The translations under genes and the position numbers were made by a program. From positions 284,083 through 348,082 of the forward strand of contig NZ_AUCF01000005.1 of the NCBI RefSeq assembly GCF_000429625.1: a stretch of 64,000 nucleotides of DNA, in the 5' to 3' direction. This DNA comes from Azospirillum halopraeferens DSM 3675 (GTDB lineage: Bacteria > Pseudomonadota > Alphaproteobacteria > Azospirillales > Azospirillaceae). Positions within the stretch are counted from its first letter, which is position 1; the number at the start of each line of letters is the position of its first letter. Of this stretch, positions 56,892 to 64,000 are shown one piece after another. The notes beneath the pieces are model-generated. The model worked only from the letters and a program-made list of their open reading frames with translations, searched no databases and had not been told where the DNA came from.

Positions 56892-57770
56892 TCAGCGGGC
56901 CCCTCCGGCGATCCACGCCTCGCAGCACGCCTTGGCCAGCGTGCGCACACGGCCGATGTAGGACGCGCGCTCGACCACGCTGATGACGCCGCGCGCGTCG
57001 AGCAGATTGAACAGGTGCGACGCCTTGATGCACTGATCGTAGGCGGGCAGCGCCACGCCGCGCTCCACCAGCGCCCGGCACTCCGCCTCGGCGTCGCGGA
57101 AGTGCTGAAGCAGCGCGTCGGTGTTGGCGTGCTCGAAGTTGTAGGCGGAGTATTCCACCTCGGCGCGCTTGAAGACGTCGCCGTACGTCACACCCTGTCC
57201 GTTGAAGTCCAGGTCGTAGACGTTCTCCACGCCCTGCACGTACATGGCCAGGCGCTCCAGCCCGTAGGTCAGCTCGACCGCCACGGGGTCGCACTCGATG
57301 CCGCCGACCTGCTGGAAATAGGTGTACTGCGTCACCTCCATGCCGTCGCACCACACCTCCCACCCCAGGCCCCAGGCGCCCAGGGTCGGGCTCTCCCAGT
57401 CGTCCTCGACGAAGCGGATGTCGTGCAGGCGCGGGTCGATGCCCAGCACCTCCAGGCTCTTCAGGTACAGCTCCTGCGCGTTGGCCGGCGAGGGCTTCAG
57501 GATCACCTGGTACTGATAATAGTGCTGCAGCCGGTTCGGGTTCTCGCCGTAGCGGCCGTCCTTGGGCCGGCGCGACGGCTGCACGTAGGCGGCCTTCCAC
57601 GGGTCGGGGCCCAGCGCGCGCAGCGTCGTCGCGGGGTGAAAGGTTCCGGCCCCCACTTCCATGTCGTAGGGCTGGAGGATCACGCAGCCCTGTTCGGACC
57701 AGAACCGGTGGAGCTTCAGGATCAGGGCCTGGAAGGACAGGCCGGAGGAGTTCGCGCTGTTCGGCGCCAT
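56892..57770 (-). CDS. glyQ: Glycine--tRNA ligase alpha subunit
   Basis: 292 residues, the usual length. It holds the catalytic class II core. [55 protein letters not shown] and [12 protein letters not shown] are all conserved. It is transcribed with glyS. Its promoter must lie in the divergent gap shared with the iron-uptake operon. Confidence 0.97.
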   Translation of the reverse strand: MAPNSANSSGLSFQALILKLHRFWSEQGCVILQPYDMEVGAGTFHPATTLRALGPDPWKAAYVQPSRRPKDGRYGENPNRLQHYYQYQVILKPSPANAQELYLKSLEVLGIDPRLHDIRFVEDDWESPTLGAWGLGWEVWCDGMEVTQYTYFQQVGGIECDPVAVELTYGLERLAMYVQGVENVYDLDFNGQGVTYGDVFKRAEVEYSAYNFEHANTDALLQHFRDAEAECRALVERGVALPAYDQCIKASHLFNLLDARGVISVVERASYIGRVRTLAKACCEAWIAGGAR

Positions 57771-57996
57771 GGGCGGCCACGTGCATTCTTGTTGAGGCGC
57801 GCCGCACCTTACGCGGCGCTCCCCGACGAATCAAGCGCCCCCGGGGAGCGTAGCGGGAGAGCGGCGACGGGCCGAGCCCTCGCCGCCGCCGGGCATGCCG
57901 ATCCGCTACCGAAACGTGTAAGGCACACGGTGATCGGGTGGACGGACGGGCATGGCGTCCCCGTCGGCGAAGCATACCGGGCTACACAAATGTATG

Positions 57997-58041
57997 TTGC
58001 GCCGCCCCGGGCCAGCCACTTATAATGCAAATCATTTGCAT
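57997..58041 (+). promoter_or_regulatory. Promoter with overlapping Fur-type box
   Basis: TTGCGC (57997-58002) and TATAAT (58021-58026) are spaced 18 bp. The perfect palindrome ATGCAAAT-C-ATTTGCAT (58025-58041) overlaps the -10 end and start region. It matches the 7-1-7 form of Fur-family boxes, so iron-dependent repression of the TonB receptor operon is likely. The rest of the 362-bp gap 57771-58132 holds a small GCGCCGC/GCGGCGC hairpin near the glyQ start and nothing else recognisable. Confidence 0.8.
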
Positions 58042-58132
58042 TCGCGACCCCGTTTTCCGGCCTCGCCAAGGGCCCCCGGGTTTACGGGCCGTCGCATAGC
58101 GAAACCGCCGCTTGGTAGAGGAACCGGCCACT

Positions 58133-60379
58133 ATGAATCGAGTTCGCGGCAAGGCCGCCGTGCGCCACACCGCCCGCCGTCAGGGCGGCACCTCCGCTGC
58201 CCCCGATCCCCGTGCCGCCGGTGCGCGCCCGATCGGGGTGACCGCCCATCTGGCCGGCGCCGTGCTGGCGGGCGGCCTGACCCTGGCGCCGGCGGCCCAT
58301 GCTCAGCAGCCGTCCGCCGCACCGGCCGACGCGATGACCCTGCCGGCGCTGGAGGTTACGGCCACCCGCGAATCGGCTCCCGGCGCGCTGCCGGCACCCT
58401 ATGCCGGCGGCCAGGTGGCACGGGGCGGGTCGCTGGGCCTGCTCGGCACAAGGGACACCCTGGACACGCCGTTCAGCACGACCAACTTCACGTCCACGCT
58501 GATCGAGAACCAGCAGGCCCGCACCGCCGCCGACACGCTGATCAACGACGCGTCGGTGCGCACCACCACCGGCAGCAACGGGTTCGACGACACGTTCCAG
58601 ATCCGCGGCTTCGCCGTCGGGGCGGGTGACGTCGGCTTCAACGGCATGTACGGCCTGGTGTCGTCCAACCGCGTGCCGGCCCAGATCATCGAGCGCATCG
58701 AGCTGCTCAAGGGTCCCGGCGCGTTGATGAACGGCATCGCACCCGGCGGCAGCATCGGCGGCGGCATCAACATCGTCAGCAAGAAGGCCGGCGACGAGCC
58801 CCTGACGCGCCTGACGACCACCTACATGAGCCGGTCGAACGTCGGCGCCCATGTGGACACCGCGCGCCGGTTCGGCGAGAACAACGCCTGGGGCGTGCGC
58901 TTCAACGGCCTGCTGCGCGACGGCGAAGCCTCGATCGACGACGGCAACGTGCAGTCCGCCCTCGGTTCGCTGGCCGTCGACTACCGCGGGGAGCGTCTGC
59001 GCTGGACGCTCGACGCCATCGCCCAGCGTGACGACACGGACAATTTCCGCCCGCAGATCAACATTCTGTCCACCGCCACGGCGATCCCCGCCCCGCCCGA
59101 CGCGCGCAGCAACTGGTACCCCGACACCACGCTGGTCCAGAAGGATACCACCATCGCCTCCACGGTCGAGGTGGACGTGACGGAGACGCTGACCGCCTAT
59201 GCCGGCGTCGGCTACCGCAAGGGCGAGAACGACCAGATCTTCCCCGTCTCCGGCCCGGCGGTGAACGCGGCAGGCACCTTCGGCGTCCGCAACTCCTATT
59301 ATGATTCCTACAGCCACACCTACAGCGGCAACGCCGGGGCGCGCTGGCGCTTTGAGACGGCCGGTGTGCGCCACACCCTGAACGTCGGCTTCACCGGCTT
59401 CCAGCAGGAGGCCGGCAACGCCTACATCCAGTCCGCCGGCACGGCGACGTCGAACATCTACAACCCCTCGCCGCTGCCGGTCATCACGGCCCCGCGCACG
59501 TCGCCGCAGCGGGCATCCCGGACGACGCTGACCAGCATCGCCGTGGCCGACACCCTGTCGTTCGCCGACGACCGCCTGCTGCTGACCCTGGGCGTCCGCG
59601 ACCAGACGGTGGAGGTCAAGAGCTACAGCACCGCCACCGGCGCGCTGACGAGCACGTACAAGGCCAGCGCGACGACGCCCCTTGCCGGCGTGGTGGTCAA
59701 GCCCCTGGAGACCGTCGCGGTGTACGCCAACTACGCCGAGGGGCTGACGCGCGGCACCATCGTCGGCGCCGGCTACGCCAACACCGGCACGGTGCTGGCT
59801 CCCTACAAGTCGAAGCAGTACGAGGCCGGGGTCAAGGTCGACTGGGGGACGGTCACCACCACCGCGGCGGTCTTCCAGTTGTCCCGCCCCAACTCGATCC
59901 GCACGGCGTCCAACGAGCTCGCCTATGACGGCGAACAGCGCAACCGGGGCGTGGAGCTGACGGCCTACGGCGAAATCCTGCCCGGCCTGCGCGGCATGGC
60001 CAGCGCATCCTTCATCGAGCCGAAGCTGACCCGCACGGCCATCGCGACGGAAGAGGGCAACCTGGCCGCCGGCGTGCCGGAGCGGACCTTCTCCGCCGGT
60101 CTCGACTGGGACCTCCCGTGGGTTCAGGGCCTTTCCGTCAACGGACGGGTGATCCACACCTCCGGGCCTTTCCTGAACACCGCCAACACCCTGCGCTTCG
60201 ACGGCTGGACGCGCTTCGACATCGGTGCGCGCTACGACACCATGGTGGCCGGCACCCCCGTGGCCCTGCGCGCCAACGTCGAGAACCTTTTCGACAAGGA
60301 CTACTGGCTGACGACGGGGACGTACGCGACCGTCGGCGCACCGCGGACGGTGCTGCTGTCCGTCTCCGCCGATTTCTGA
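58133..60379 (+). CDS. TonB-dependent siderophore receptor
   Basis: 748 residues from the ATG at 58133, behind AGAGGAA; a TTG 21 bp upstream is less likely. A long N-terminal region ends in a signal peptide (LAGGLTLAPAAHAQ). The plug domain spans about 95-200 (FQIRGF, ERIELLKGPGALMNG) and the beta barrel follows, ending in aromatic Phe (SVSADF). The sequence resembles FhuA/FoxA-like ferric-siderophore receptors; the exact ligand is unknown. It is controlled by the Fur-type box and heads the iron operon. Confidence 0.93.
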   Translation: MNRVRGKAAVRHTARRQGGTSAAPDPRAAGARPIGVTAHLAGAVLAGGLTLAPAAHAQQPSAAPADAMTLPALEVTATRESAPGALPAPYAGGQVARGGSLGLLGTRDTLDTPFSTTNFTSTLIENQQARTAADTLINDASVRTTTGSNGFDDTFQIRGFAVGAGDVGFNGMYGLVSSNRVPAQIIERIELLKGPGALMNGIAPGGSIGGGINIVSKKAGDEPLTRLTTTYMSRSNVGAHVDTARRFGENNAWGVRFNGLLRDGEASIDDGNVQSALGSLAVDYRGERLRWTLDAIAQRDDTDNFRPQINILSTATAIPAPPDARSNWYPDTTLVQKDTTIASTVEVDVTETLTAYAGVGYRKGENDQIFPVSGPAVNAAGTFGVRNSYYDSYSHTYSGNAGARWRFETAGVRHTLNVGFTGFQQEAGNAYIQSAGTATSNIYNPSPLPVITAPRTSPQRASRTTLTSIAVADTLSFADDRLLLTLGVRDQTVEVKSYSTATGALTSTYKASATTPLAGVVVKPLETVAVYANYAEGLTRGTIVGAGYANTGTVLAPYKSKQYEAGVKVDWGTVTTTAAVFQLSRPNSIRTASNELAYDGEQRNRGVELTAYGEILPGLRGMASASFIEPKLTRTAIATEEGNLAAGVPERTFSAGLDWDLPWVQGLSVNGRVIHTSGPFLNTANTLRFDGWTRFDIGARYDTMVAGTPVALRANVENLFDKDYWLTTGTYATVGAPRTVLLSVSADF

Positions 60380-60417
60380 TCGCCCGCCCGACCCTTCACA
60401 CCCAATCCGGATCGGTC

Positions 60418-61146
60418 ATGAAAACGCTTTCCATCGCCATCGTCGCCCTGCTGGCCGGCACCCTGTCGGCGCAGGCGCACCACATCTGGATCGAACAGGC
60501 CGACGGCCGGGACGCGGTGATCCGCTTCGGCGAGTTCGGCGAGAACCTGCGCGAGGAGTCGCCGGGTCTGCTCGACACGTTCGTCAAGCCGGCCGGTACC
60601 CTCGTCTCCGCCACGGGGGAGCGGACCGCCGACGCCGGCAAGGCCGCCGACGGCTTCACGCTGCCCTTCAGGGCCGCCAACGGCGACAGCATCGTGGCCG
60701 AGGATGCGCTCTACCCGCTCTACGCCGGCAAGGACGGCGAGCGGACCACCGCCAACCGGTACCTCCCGGCCGCCCGGCTGATCACCGGATTCGCCGAGCT
60801 TCCGCCCAGGCTGGTGCTGGACCTGGTGCCGGCCGGCCAGCCGGGACAGTTCAAGCTGTTCTTCAACGGCCAGCCCCGGGCGAAGACCAAGGTGACCCTG
60901 GTCACTCAGTCCGGCTGGTCGAAGGAGGATTACACCGACGAGGCGGGCCTGGTGTCCTTCGACATGCCGTGGAAAGGCACCTACGTAGCGGAGGTCAGCA
61001 TCACCGACGGCAGCCCCGGCGAGCGTACGGGGGCCAACGGTCCCGAGGCGTACGATGGCGTGAGCTACGTCACGACCGCGACCTACGTCCACGCCGAGGG
61101 TCTGGAGCCGATCCCCGCCGGGCCGGCGGCCGCTGCCCACAAATGA
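60418..61146 (+). CDS. DUF4198 periplasmic protein
   Basis: 242 residues. Signal peptide about 1-20 (SIAIVALLAGTLSAQAHH), then HHIWIEQADGRDAVIRFGEF. The family is found with metal-uptake receptors and may bind a metal through its N-terminal His pair. The C-terminal part has a carboxypeptidase-regulatory-like beta fold (KTKVTLVTQSG). It is 38 bp after the receptor gene and overlaps the next gene by 4 bp. Confidence 0.85.
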   Translation: MKTLSIAIVALLAGTLSAQAHHIWIEQADGRDAVIRFGEFGENLREESPGLLDTFVKPAGTLVSATGERTADAGKAADGFTLPFRAANGDSIVAEDALYPLYAGKDGERTTANRYLPAARLITGFAELPPRLVLDLVPAGQPGQFKLFFNGQPRAKTKVTLVTQSGWSKEDYTDEAGLVSFDMPWKGTYVAEVSITDGSPGERTGANGPEAYDGVSYVTTATYVHAEGLEPIPAGPAAAAHK

Positions 61147-61436
61147 TCCGGGTGGTGGCTCCGGTGGTGACGCGCATCCGCGCCTTCGGTCCGGTGGCCG
61201 CGCGCATCGTGGCAGCGCTGTTCGGCGGTTACGCGCTGGCGGCGCTCTCCGGCGTGGCCGTGCTGGCCCTGCCCGTGAGCAAGCTGCAAGCGGTCATCGC
61301 CGGCATGCTCGCCAGCTTCCTGATCTGGGCCGGGGCGGTGGTCTGGGTCTTCGCGGCGCGCAGCGCCGCGCGGGCCTGGGCCGGCCTGCTCATCGCGGCC
61401 GCACCGCTGCTGGCGGCGGCATGGTCGGTCTGGTGA
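61143..61436 (+). CDS. DUF3649 small membrane protein
   Basis: 97 residues with three hydrophobic helices (about 20-43, 48-70, 76-95). It begins MIRVVAPVVTRIRAFGPVAA. DUF3649 proteins occur beside PepSY and DUF3325 proteins in siderophore-uptake operons. The ATG overlaps the DUF4198 stop (ATGA). A role in handling iron across the inner membrane is inferred from context only. Confidence 0.8.
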   Translation: MIRVVAPVVTRIRAFGPVAARIVAALFGGYALAALSGVAVLALPVSKLQAVIAGMLASFLIWAGAVVWVFAARSAARAWAGLLIAAAPLLAAAWSVW

Positions 61437-61449
61437 CGGGGCCTGGCCG

Positions 61450-63090
61450 ATGAACGAGGAGACCCGCGTGAAGACGGATCAAACCCCGCGTCCCGCCGGA
61501 CGCGGCTTCCGCCCGAGCATGTCCGAACTGCACACCTGGGTCGGCCTGCTGCTGGGATGGGTTCTGTACGCCATGTTCCTGACCGGGACGGTGTCGTACT
61601 TCAAGGACGAGCTGTCGCAGTGGATGCGTCCGGAGATGCCCCATCGGGCGGCGGTTCCGGACCGGGCTGAGGCGGCGCAGCGCATCGCCGACGAGCTGGC
61701 GGCCATCGCCCCCGGCACGGCGCAATGGAGCCTGCGCCTGCCCGACGCGCGGACCAACAGCGTCTATGCGTTCTGGCGCGTGCCCTCCGCCGGGCCCGGC
61801 CAGCGTGCCTTCGATGAAGCCAACTTCGATCCCGCCACGGGCGGCAAGGTCACGGCGCGCGACACGCAGGGCGGCGACTTCTTCTATCGTTTCCATTTCC
61901 AGTTCCATTACATGCCCGTGGTGTGGGGGCGCTGGCTGGCCGGTGCTGCGGCCATGTTCATGCTGATGGCCATCATCAGCGGCGTCATCACCCACAAGAA
62001 GATCTTCGTCGACTTCTTCACGTTCCGCTGGGGCAAGGGGCAGCGCTCATGGCTGGACGCGCACAACGCGCTGTCGGTGTTCGGGCTGCCTTTCCACGCG
62101 ATGATCACCTACACCGGCCTGGTCACGCTGATGGCCATGTACATGCCGTGGGGGGAGCAGGCGGCGTTCAGGGAACCGGCGGAGCGCCGGGCGTACACGG
62201 CCGAACTCAGCGTCTTCATCCAGCCGGGCAAGCCCGACGGGGTACCGGCGCCTTTGGCGTCGGTGGCGGAGATGGTGCGTCAGGCCGGGGAGCGCTGGGG
62301 CCACGACAACGTCGGCCGGGTCACGGCGACCCATCCCGGCGACACCGCGGCCCGGGTGGCCGTGGCGCGCGGGGAGGCCGGGCGCGTCTCCATGAGCCCG
62401 CAGTACATGGAGTTCGACGGCGCCACCGGCAGGCTGTTGCAGATCCGCGAGGGGGTGGGCGCCGCGGCCGAGACGCGCGGCGTGCTGTACGCGCTGCACC
62501 TCGGGCGCTTCAGCGATACGGTGACGCGCTGGCTGTATTTTCTCGTCAGCGCCATGGGCACGGCGATGGTCGGTACCGGCCTGGTGATGTGGACCGTCAA
62601 GCGCCGGCAGAAGCTGCCCGACCCCGAGCGGCCCCATATGGGGTTCCGCGCGGTGGAGCGGTTGAACATCGCGAGCATCGCCGGCCTGTCGGTGGCCATG
62701 ACCGCCTTCCTGTGGTCCAACCGCCTGCTGCCGGAGACGCTGGCGGCGCGCGCCGACTGGGAGATCCACACGTTCTTCATCGTCTGGGCACTGACGCTGG
62801 TGCACGCGGTGCTGCGCCCGGCCGGGAGAGCCTGGGTCGAGCAGTTGTGGGCCGCCGCCGCTCTGCTGGCGCTGCTGCCCGTGCTCAACGCCGTCATGAC
62901 GCCGCGGCCGCTCTGGCACAGCCTGGCCGCGGGGGACGCGGTGTTCGTCGGCATGGATCTGATGTGCTGGGCGCTGGCGGCCCTTCACGGGGTGTTGGCG
63001 ATGCGCACCGCCCGCCACCGGGCCACGCTCCGCCCCGCCGCCCGGCCGGCACGCCCTGCCGTGGCCGGCGGTGTCCTGCGCGAGGGATGA
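61450..63090 (+). CDS. PepSY-associated transmembrane protein, ferric reductase-like
   Basis: 546 residues. Four membrane helices are visible (near 28-50, 160-182, 213-235, 362-385) with more at the C-terminus. MSELHTWVGLLLGWVLYAMF and DAHNALSVFGLPFHAMITYTG are PepSY-TM (PiuB/FoxB) features, with conserved His residues that may bind haem. Related proteins reduce ferric siderophores at the inner membrane. It is 13 bp after DUF3649. Confidence 0.9.
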   Translation: MNEETRVKTDQTPRPAGRGFRPSMSELHTWVGLLLGWVLYAMFLTGTVSYFKDELSQWMRPEMPHRAAVPDRAEAAQRIADELAAIAPGTAQWSLRLPDARTNSVYAFWRVPSAGPGQRAFDEANFDPATGGKVTARDTQGGDFFYRFHFQFHYMPVVWGRWLAGAAAMFMLMAIISGVITHKKIFVDFFTFRWGKGQRSWLDAHNALSVFGLPFHAMITYTGLVTLMAMYMPWGEQAAFREPAERRAYTAELSVFIQPGKPDGVPAPLASVAEMVRQAGERWGHDNVGRVTATHPGDTAARVAVARGEAGRVSMSPQYMEFDGATGRLLQIREGVGAAAETRGVLYALHLGRFSDTVTRWLYFLVSAMGTAMVGTGLVMWTVKRRQKLPDPERPHMGFRAVERLNIASIAGLSVAMTAFLWSNRLLPETLAARADWEIHTFFIVWALTLVHAVLRPAGRAWVEQLWAAAALLALLPVLNAVMTPRPLWHSLAAGDAVFVGMDLMCWALAALHGVLAMRTARHRATLRPAARPARPAVAGGVLREG

Positions 63091-63096
63091 GGGGAC

Positions 63097-63408
63097 ATGA
63101 ACCATCTGCTGCCGTTCGTGCTGTGCCTGGCGGGCTTCGCGGCCCTGGCCCTGGCGATGGACCGCCAACAGCACGACCTCTTCGGACGTCGCCTGCCGAC
63201 GCGGTCCTCCGCCGGCCTGCGCCTCGTCGGCACCGCCGCCCTGCTGGCCGCGCTGGCAGCGTTGGTGGGATGGCAGGGCTGGGGCCTCGGGCTGGTGATG
63301 GTCAGCGGCCACACCAGCCTCGCGGCCGGGATCGTCCACGCCGCGCTGATCGCGTACGTGCGATGGAGCGCGCACGCCGGCGGCGGCGTACGGGCGATGA
63401 AGCGGTGA
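63097..63408 (+). CDS. DUF3325 small membrane protein
   Basis: 103 residues with three hydrophobic segments. MNHLLPFVLCLAGFAALALA and MDRQQHDLFGR match the DUF3325 family, which travels with PepSY and DUF3649 proteins in iron operons. It starts 6 bp after the PepSY gene and is the last clear gene of the operon. Confidence 0.85.
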   Translation: MNHLLPFVLCLAGFAALALAMDRQQHDLFGRRLPTRSSAGLRLVGTAALLAALAALVGWQGWGLGLVMVSGHTSLAAGIVHAALIAYVRWSAHAGGGVRAMKR

Positions 63409-63459
63409 CCATTGCTCTTGTGGGACGTGCGGCTGGCATCATCCGCAAGGGAAGAGCCT

Positions 63460-63531
63460 GTGACCGCGGAACACGACGCTATCACGCCAGAGTCGGTGGC
63501 GAAGGCACTGCACAAGCGGCATGACCGCTAA
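63460..63531 (+). CDS. Possible 23-residue small protein
   Basis: A GTG at 63460 preceded by AAGGGAAGAG opens a 23-codon frame, MTAEHDAITPESVAKALHKR and three more residues, ending TAA. It lies between the iron operon and the rrn terminator. It could be a real small protein, a gene fragment or chance. I recognise no family. Confidence 0.25.
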   Translation: MTAEHDAITPESVAKALHKRHDR

Positions 63532-63552
63532 GGGTAACCGGCACGGACGCGA

Positions 63553-63588
63553 AAAAGCCCCCGACGCCGTGTAGCGTCGGGGGCTTTT
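63553..63588. terminator. Bidirectional intrinsic terminator of the rrn operon
   Basis: AAAAGCCCCCGACGC and GCGTCGGGGGCTTTT form a 15-bp stem with a 6-base loop. On the minus strand the stem is followed by a T-run (CTTTTT), so it ends the rrn operon 5 bp past the tRNA. On the plus strand CTTTT also follows, so it can stop the iron operon. Confidence 0.9.
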
Positions 63589-63591
63589 GAT

Positions 63592-63669
<78 letters not shown>

Positions 63670-63724
63670 TCAGAGGTGCGGGACAGGCGAAGAGGGATGA
63701 TCGTTTCGGTGTGGGCGCCGTGGT

Positions 63725-63843
63725 GACCCGGCGGCGACCTACTCTCCCACGTCTTAAGACGCAGTACCATTGGCGCTGAGGGATTTCACGGCCGAGTTCG
63801 GGATGGGATCGGGTGCAGGAGCCCTCGCCATGACCACCGGGTC
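63725..63843 (-). rRNA. rrf: 5S ribosomal RNA
   Basis: About 119 bases. The minus strand reads GACCCGGTGGTCATGGCG at the 5' end, CCGATCCCATCCCGAACTCG inside and GGGAGAGTAGGTCGCCGCC near the 3' end, all conserved in 5S rRNA. The ends pair (GACCCGG/CCGGGTC). Ends may be off by a base or two. Confidence 0.96.
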
Positions 63844-63965
63844 ACCGGGGCGCCCACGCCGCAACGATCTGAACGGGTGAAAGTGACGTTTGGACGGTGT
63901 TTGCTGTCTTGCGGCGTGTCTTGTAGCGGATCGGGCTTGCTGCTGCGCGCGGTGCAGCGCAGAGG

Positions 63966-64000
63966 ATCAAGCCGATCGAGCGATTAGTAAGGCTCAGCTT
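63966..64000 (-). rRNA. rrl: 23S ribosomal RNA, 3' end only
   Basis: The minus strand ends AGCCTTACTAATCGCTCGAT then CGGCTTGATC, the conserved 3' end of alphaproteobacterial 23S rRNA. Only the last 35 or so bases are in the window. The spacer to 5S (63844-63965) shows no tRNA. The exact 3' end is approximate. Confidence 0.9.

Overview
This window is G+C-rich alphaproteobacterial chromosome (about 70% G+C by eye). Gene content and order point to the Rhodospirillales, probably a relative of Azospirillum/Rhodospirillum. The evidence is a form IA RuBisCO operon of the cbbLSQO type, aerobic-type cobaltochelatase genes cobS/cobT beside a J-domain gene and bolA, corB-aroB-aroK-(small membrane protein)-xerD, dapD-dapE, glyQ-glyS, and an rrn operon ending 23S-5S-tRNA-fMet. 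Most of the window is ordinary chromosomal housekeeping DNA. I see no prophage, no intact insertion sequence and no CRISPR array.

Layout. 1-0.9 kb: the 5' part of a group III truncated haemoglobin gene and a small cytochrome c. 1-7.1 kb: cbbR divergent from cbbL-cbbS-cbbQ-cbbO. 7.1-12.5 kb (mostly minus strand): J-domain gene, cobS, an AbrB/PIN toxin-antitoxin pair, cobT; then bolA and a ribbon-helix-helix protein. 12.8-15.4 kb: an SDR/AraC divergent pair, an SDR remnant and a DUF2889 gene. 15.5-20 kb: corB, aroB, aroK, a 46-residue membrane protein, xerD. 20-27 kb: a malate synthase homologue lacking key active-site segments, a solitary ParA ATPase, a CYTH-CHAD protein, a methyltransferase, pgk. 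27-31.8 kb: pyrF-trpF-DUF2165 (coupled by GTGA overlaps), a zinc-sensor-type diguanylate cyclase, upp, and phhA bracketed by two copies of a structured repeat. 32-40.5 kb: a KaiC-like ATPase with a hybrid histidine kinase, a second J-like protein, a secreted protein, DUF2336 and PAS-GGDEF proteins, and a HAD nucleotidase. 41-48 kb: dapD-dapE, small proteins, and late cobalamin genes (cobT/cobU-type phosphoribosyltransferase, CobC-like phosphatase, cobV). 48-57.8 kb: fadD, a double cold-shock protein, ppdK, bacteriohemerythrin, cheD, glyS-glyQ. 58-63.4 kb: a Fur-box-controlled iron-uptake operon (TonB receptor, DUF4198, DUF3649, PepSY, DUF3325). 63.5-64 kb: the 3' end of an rrn operon and its terminator.

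How the genes fit together. CbbR, RuBisCO and the CbbQ/CbbO activase form a CO2-fixation unit; pgk belongs to the same Calvin cycle but sits separately. Cobalamin functions are split between cobalt insertion (CobS/CobT) near 9 kb and nucleotide-loop assembly near 45-48 kb. Signalling genes (two diguanylate cyclases, KaiC-like/histidine kinase, CheD, hemerythrin) suggest a motile, oxygen-sensing free-living bacterium.

The most unusual items are the toxin-antitoxin pair placed inside cobS-cobT, the malate synthase homologue missing its metal-ligand Asp and about 60 residues, the repeat pair that starts exactly at two different stop codons and shows compensatory pairing, the KaiC-like/kinase pair, and a 20-bp-stem hairpin near 15.5 kb. 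All identifications are from reading the translated sequence; no database search was run.
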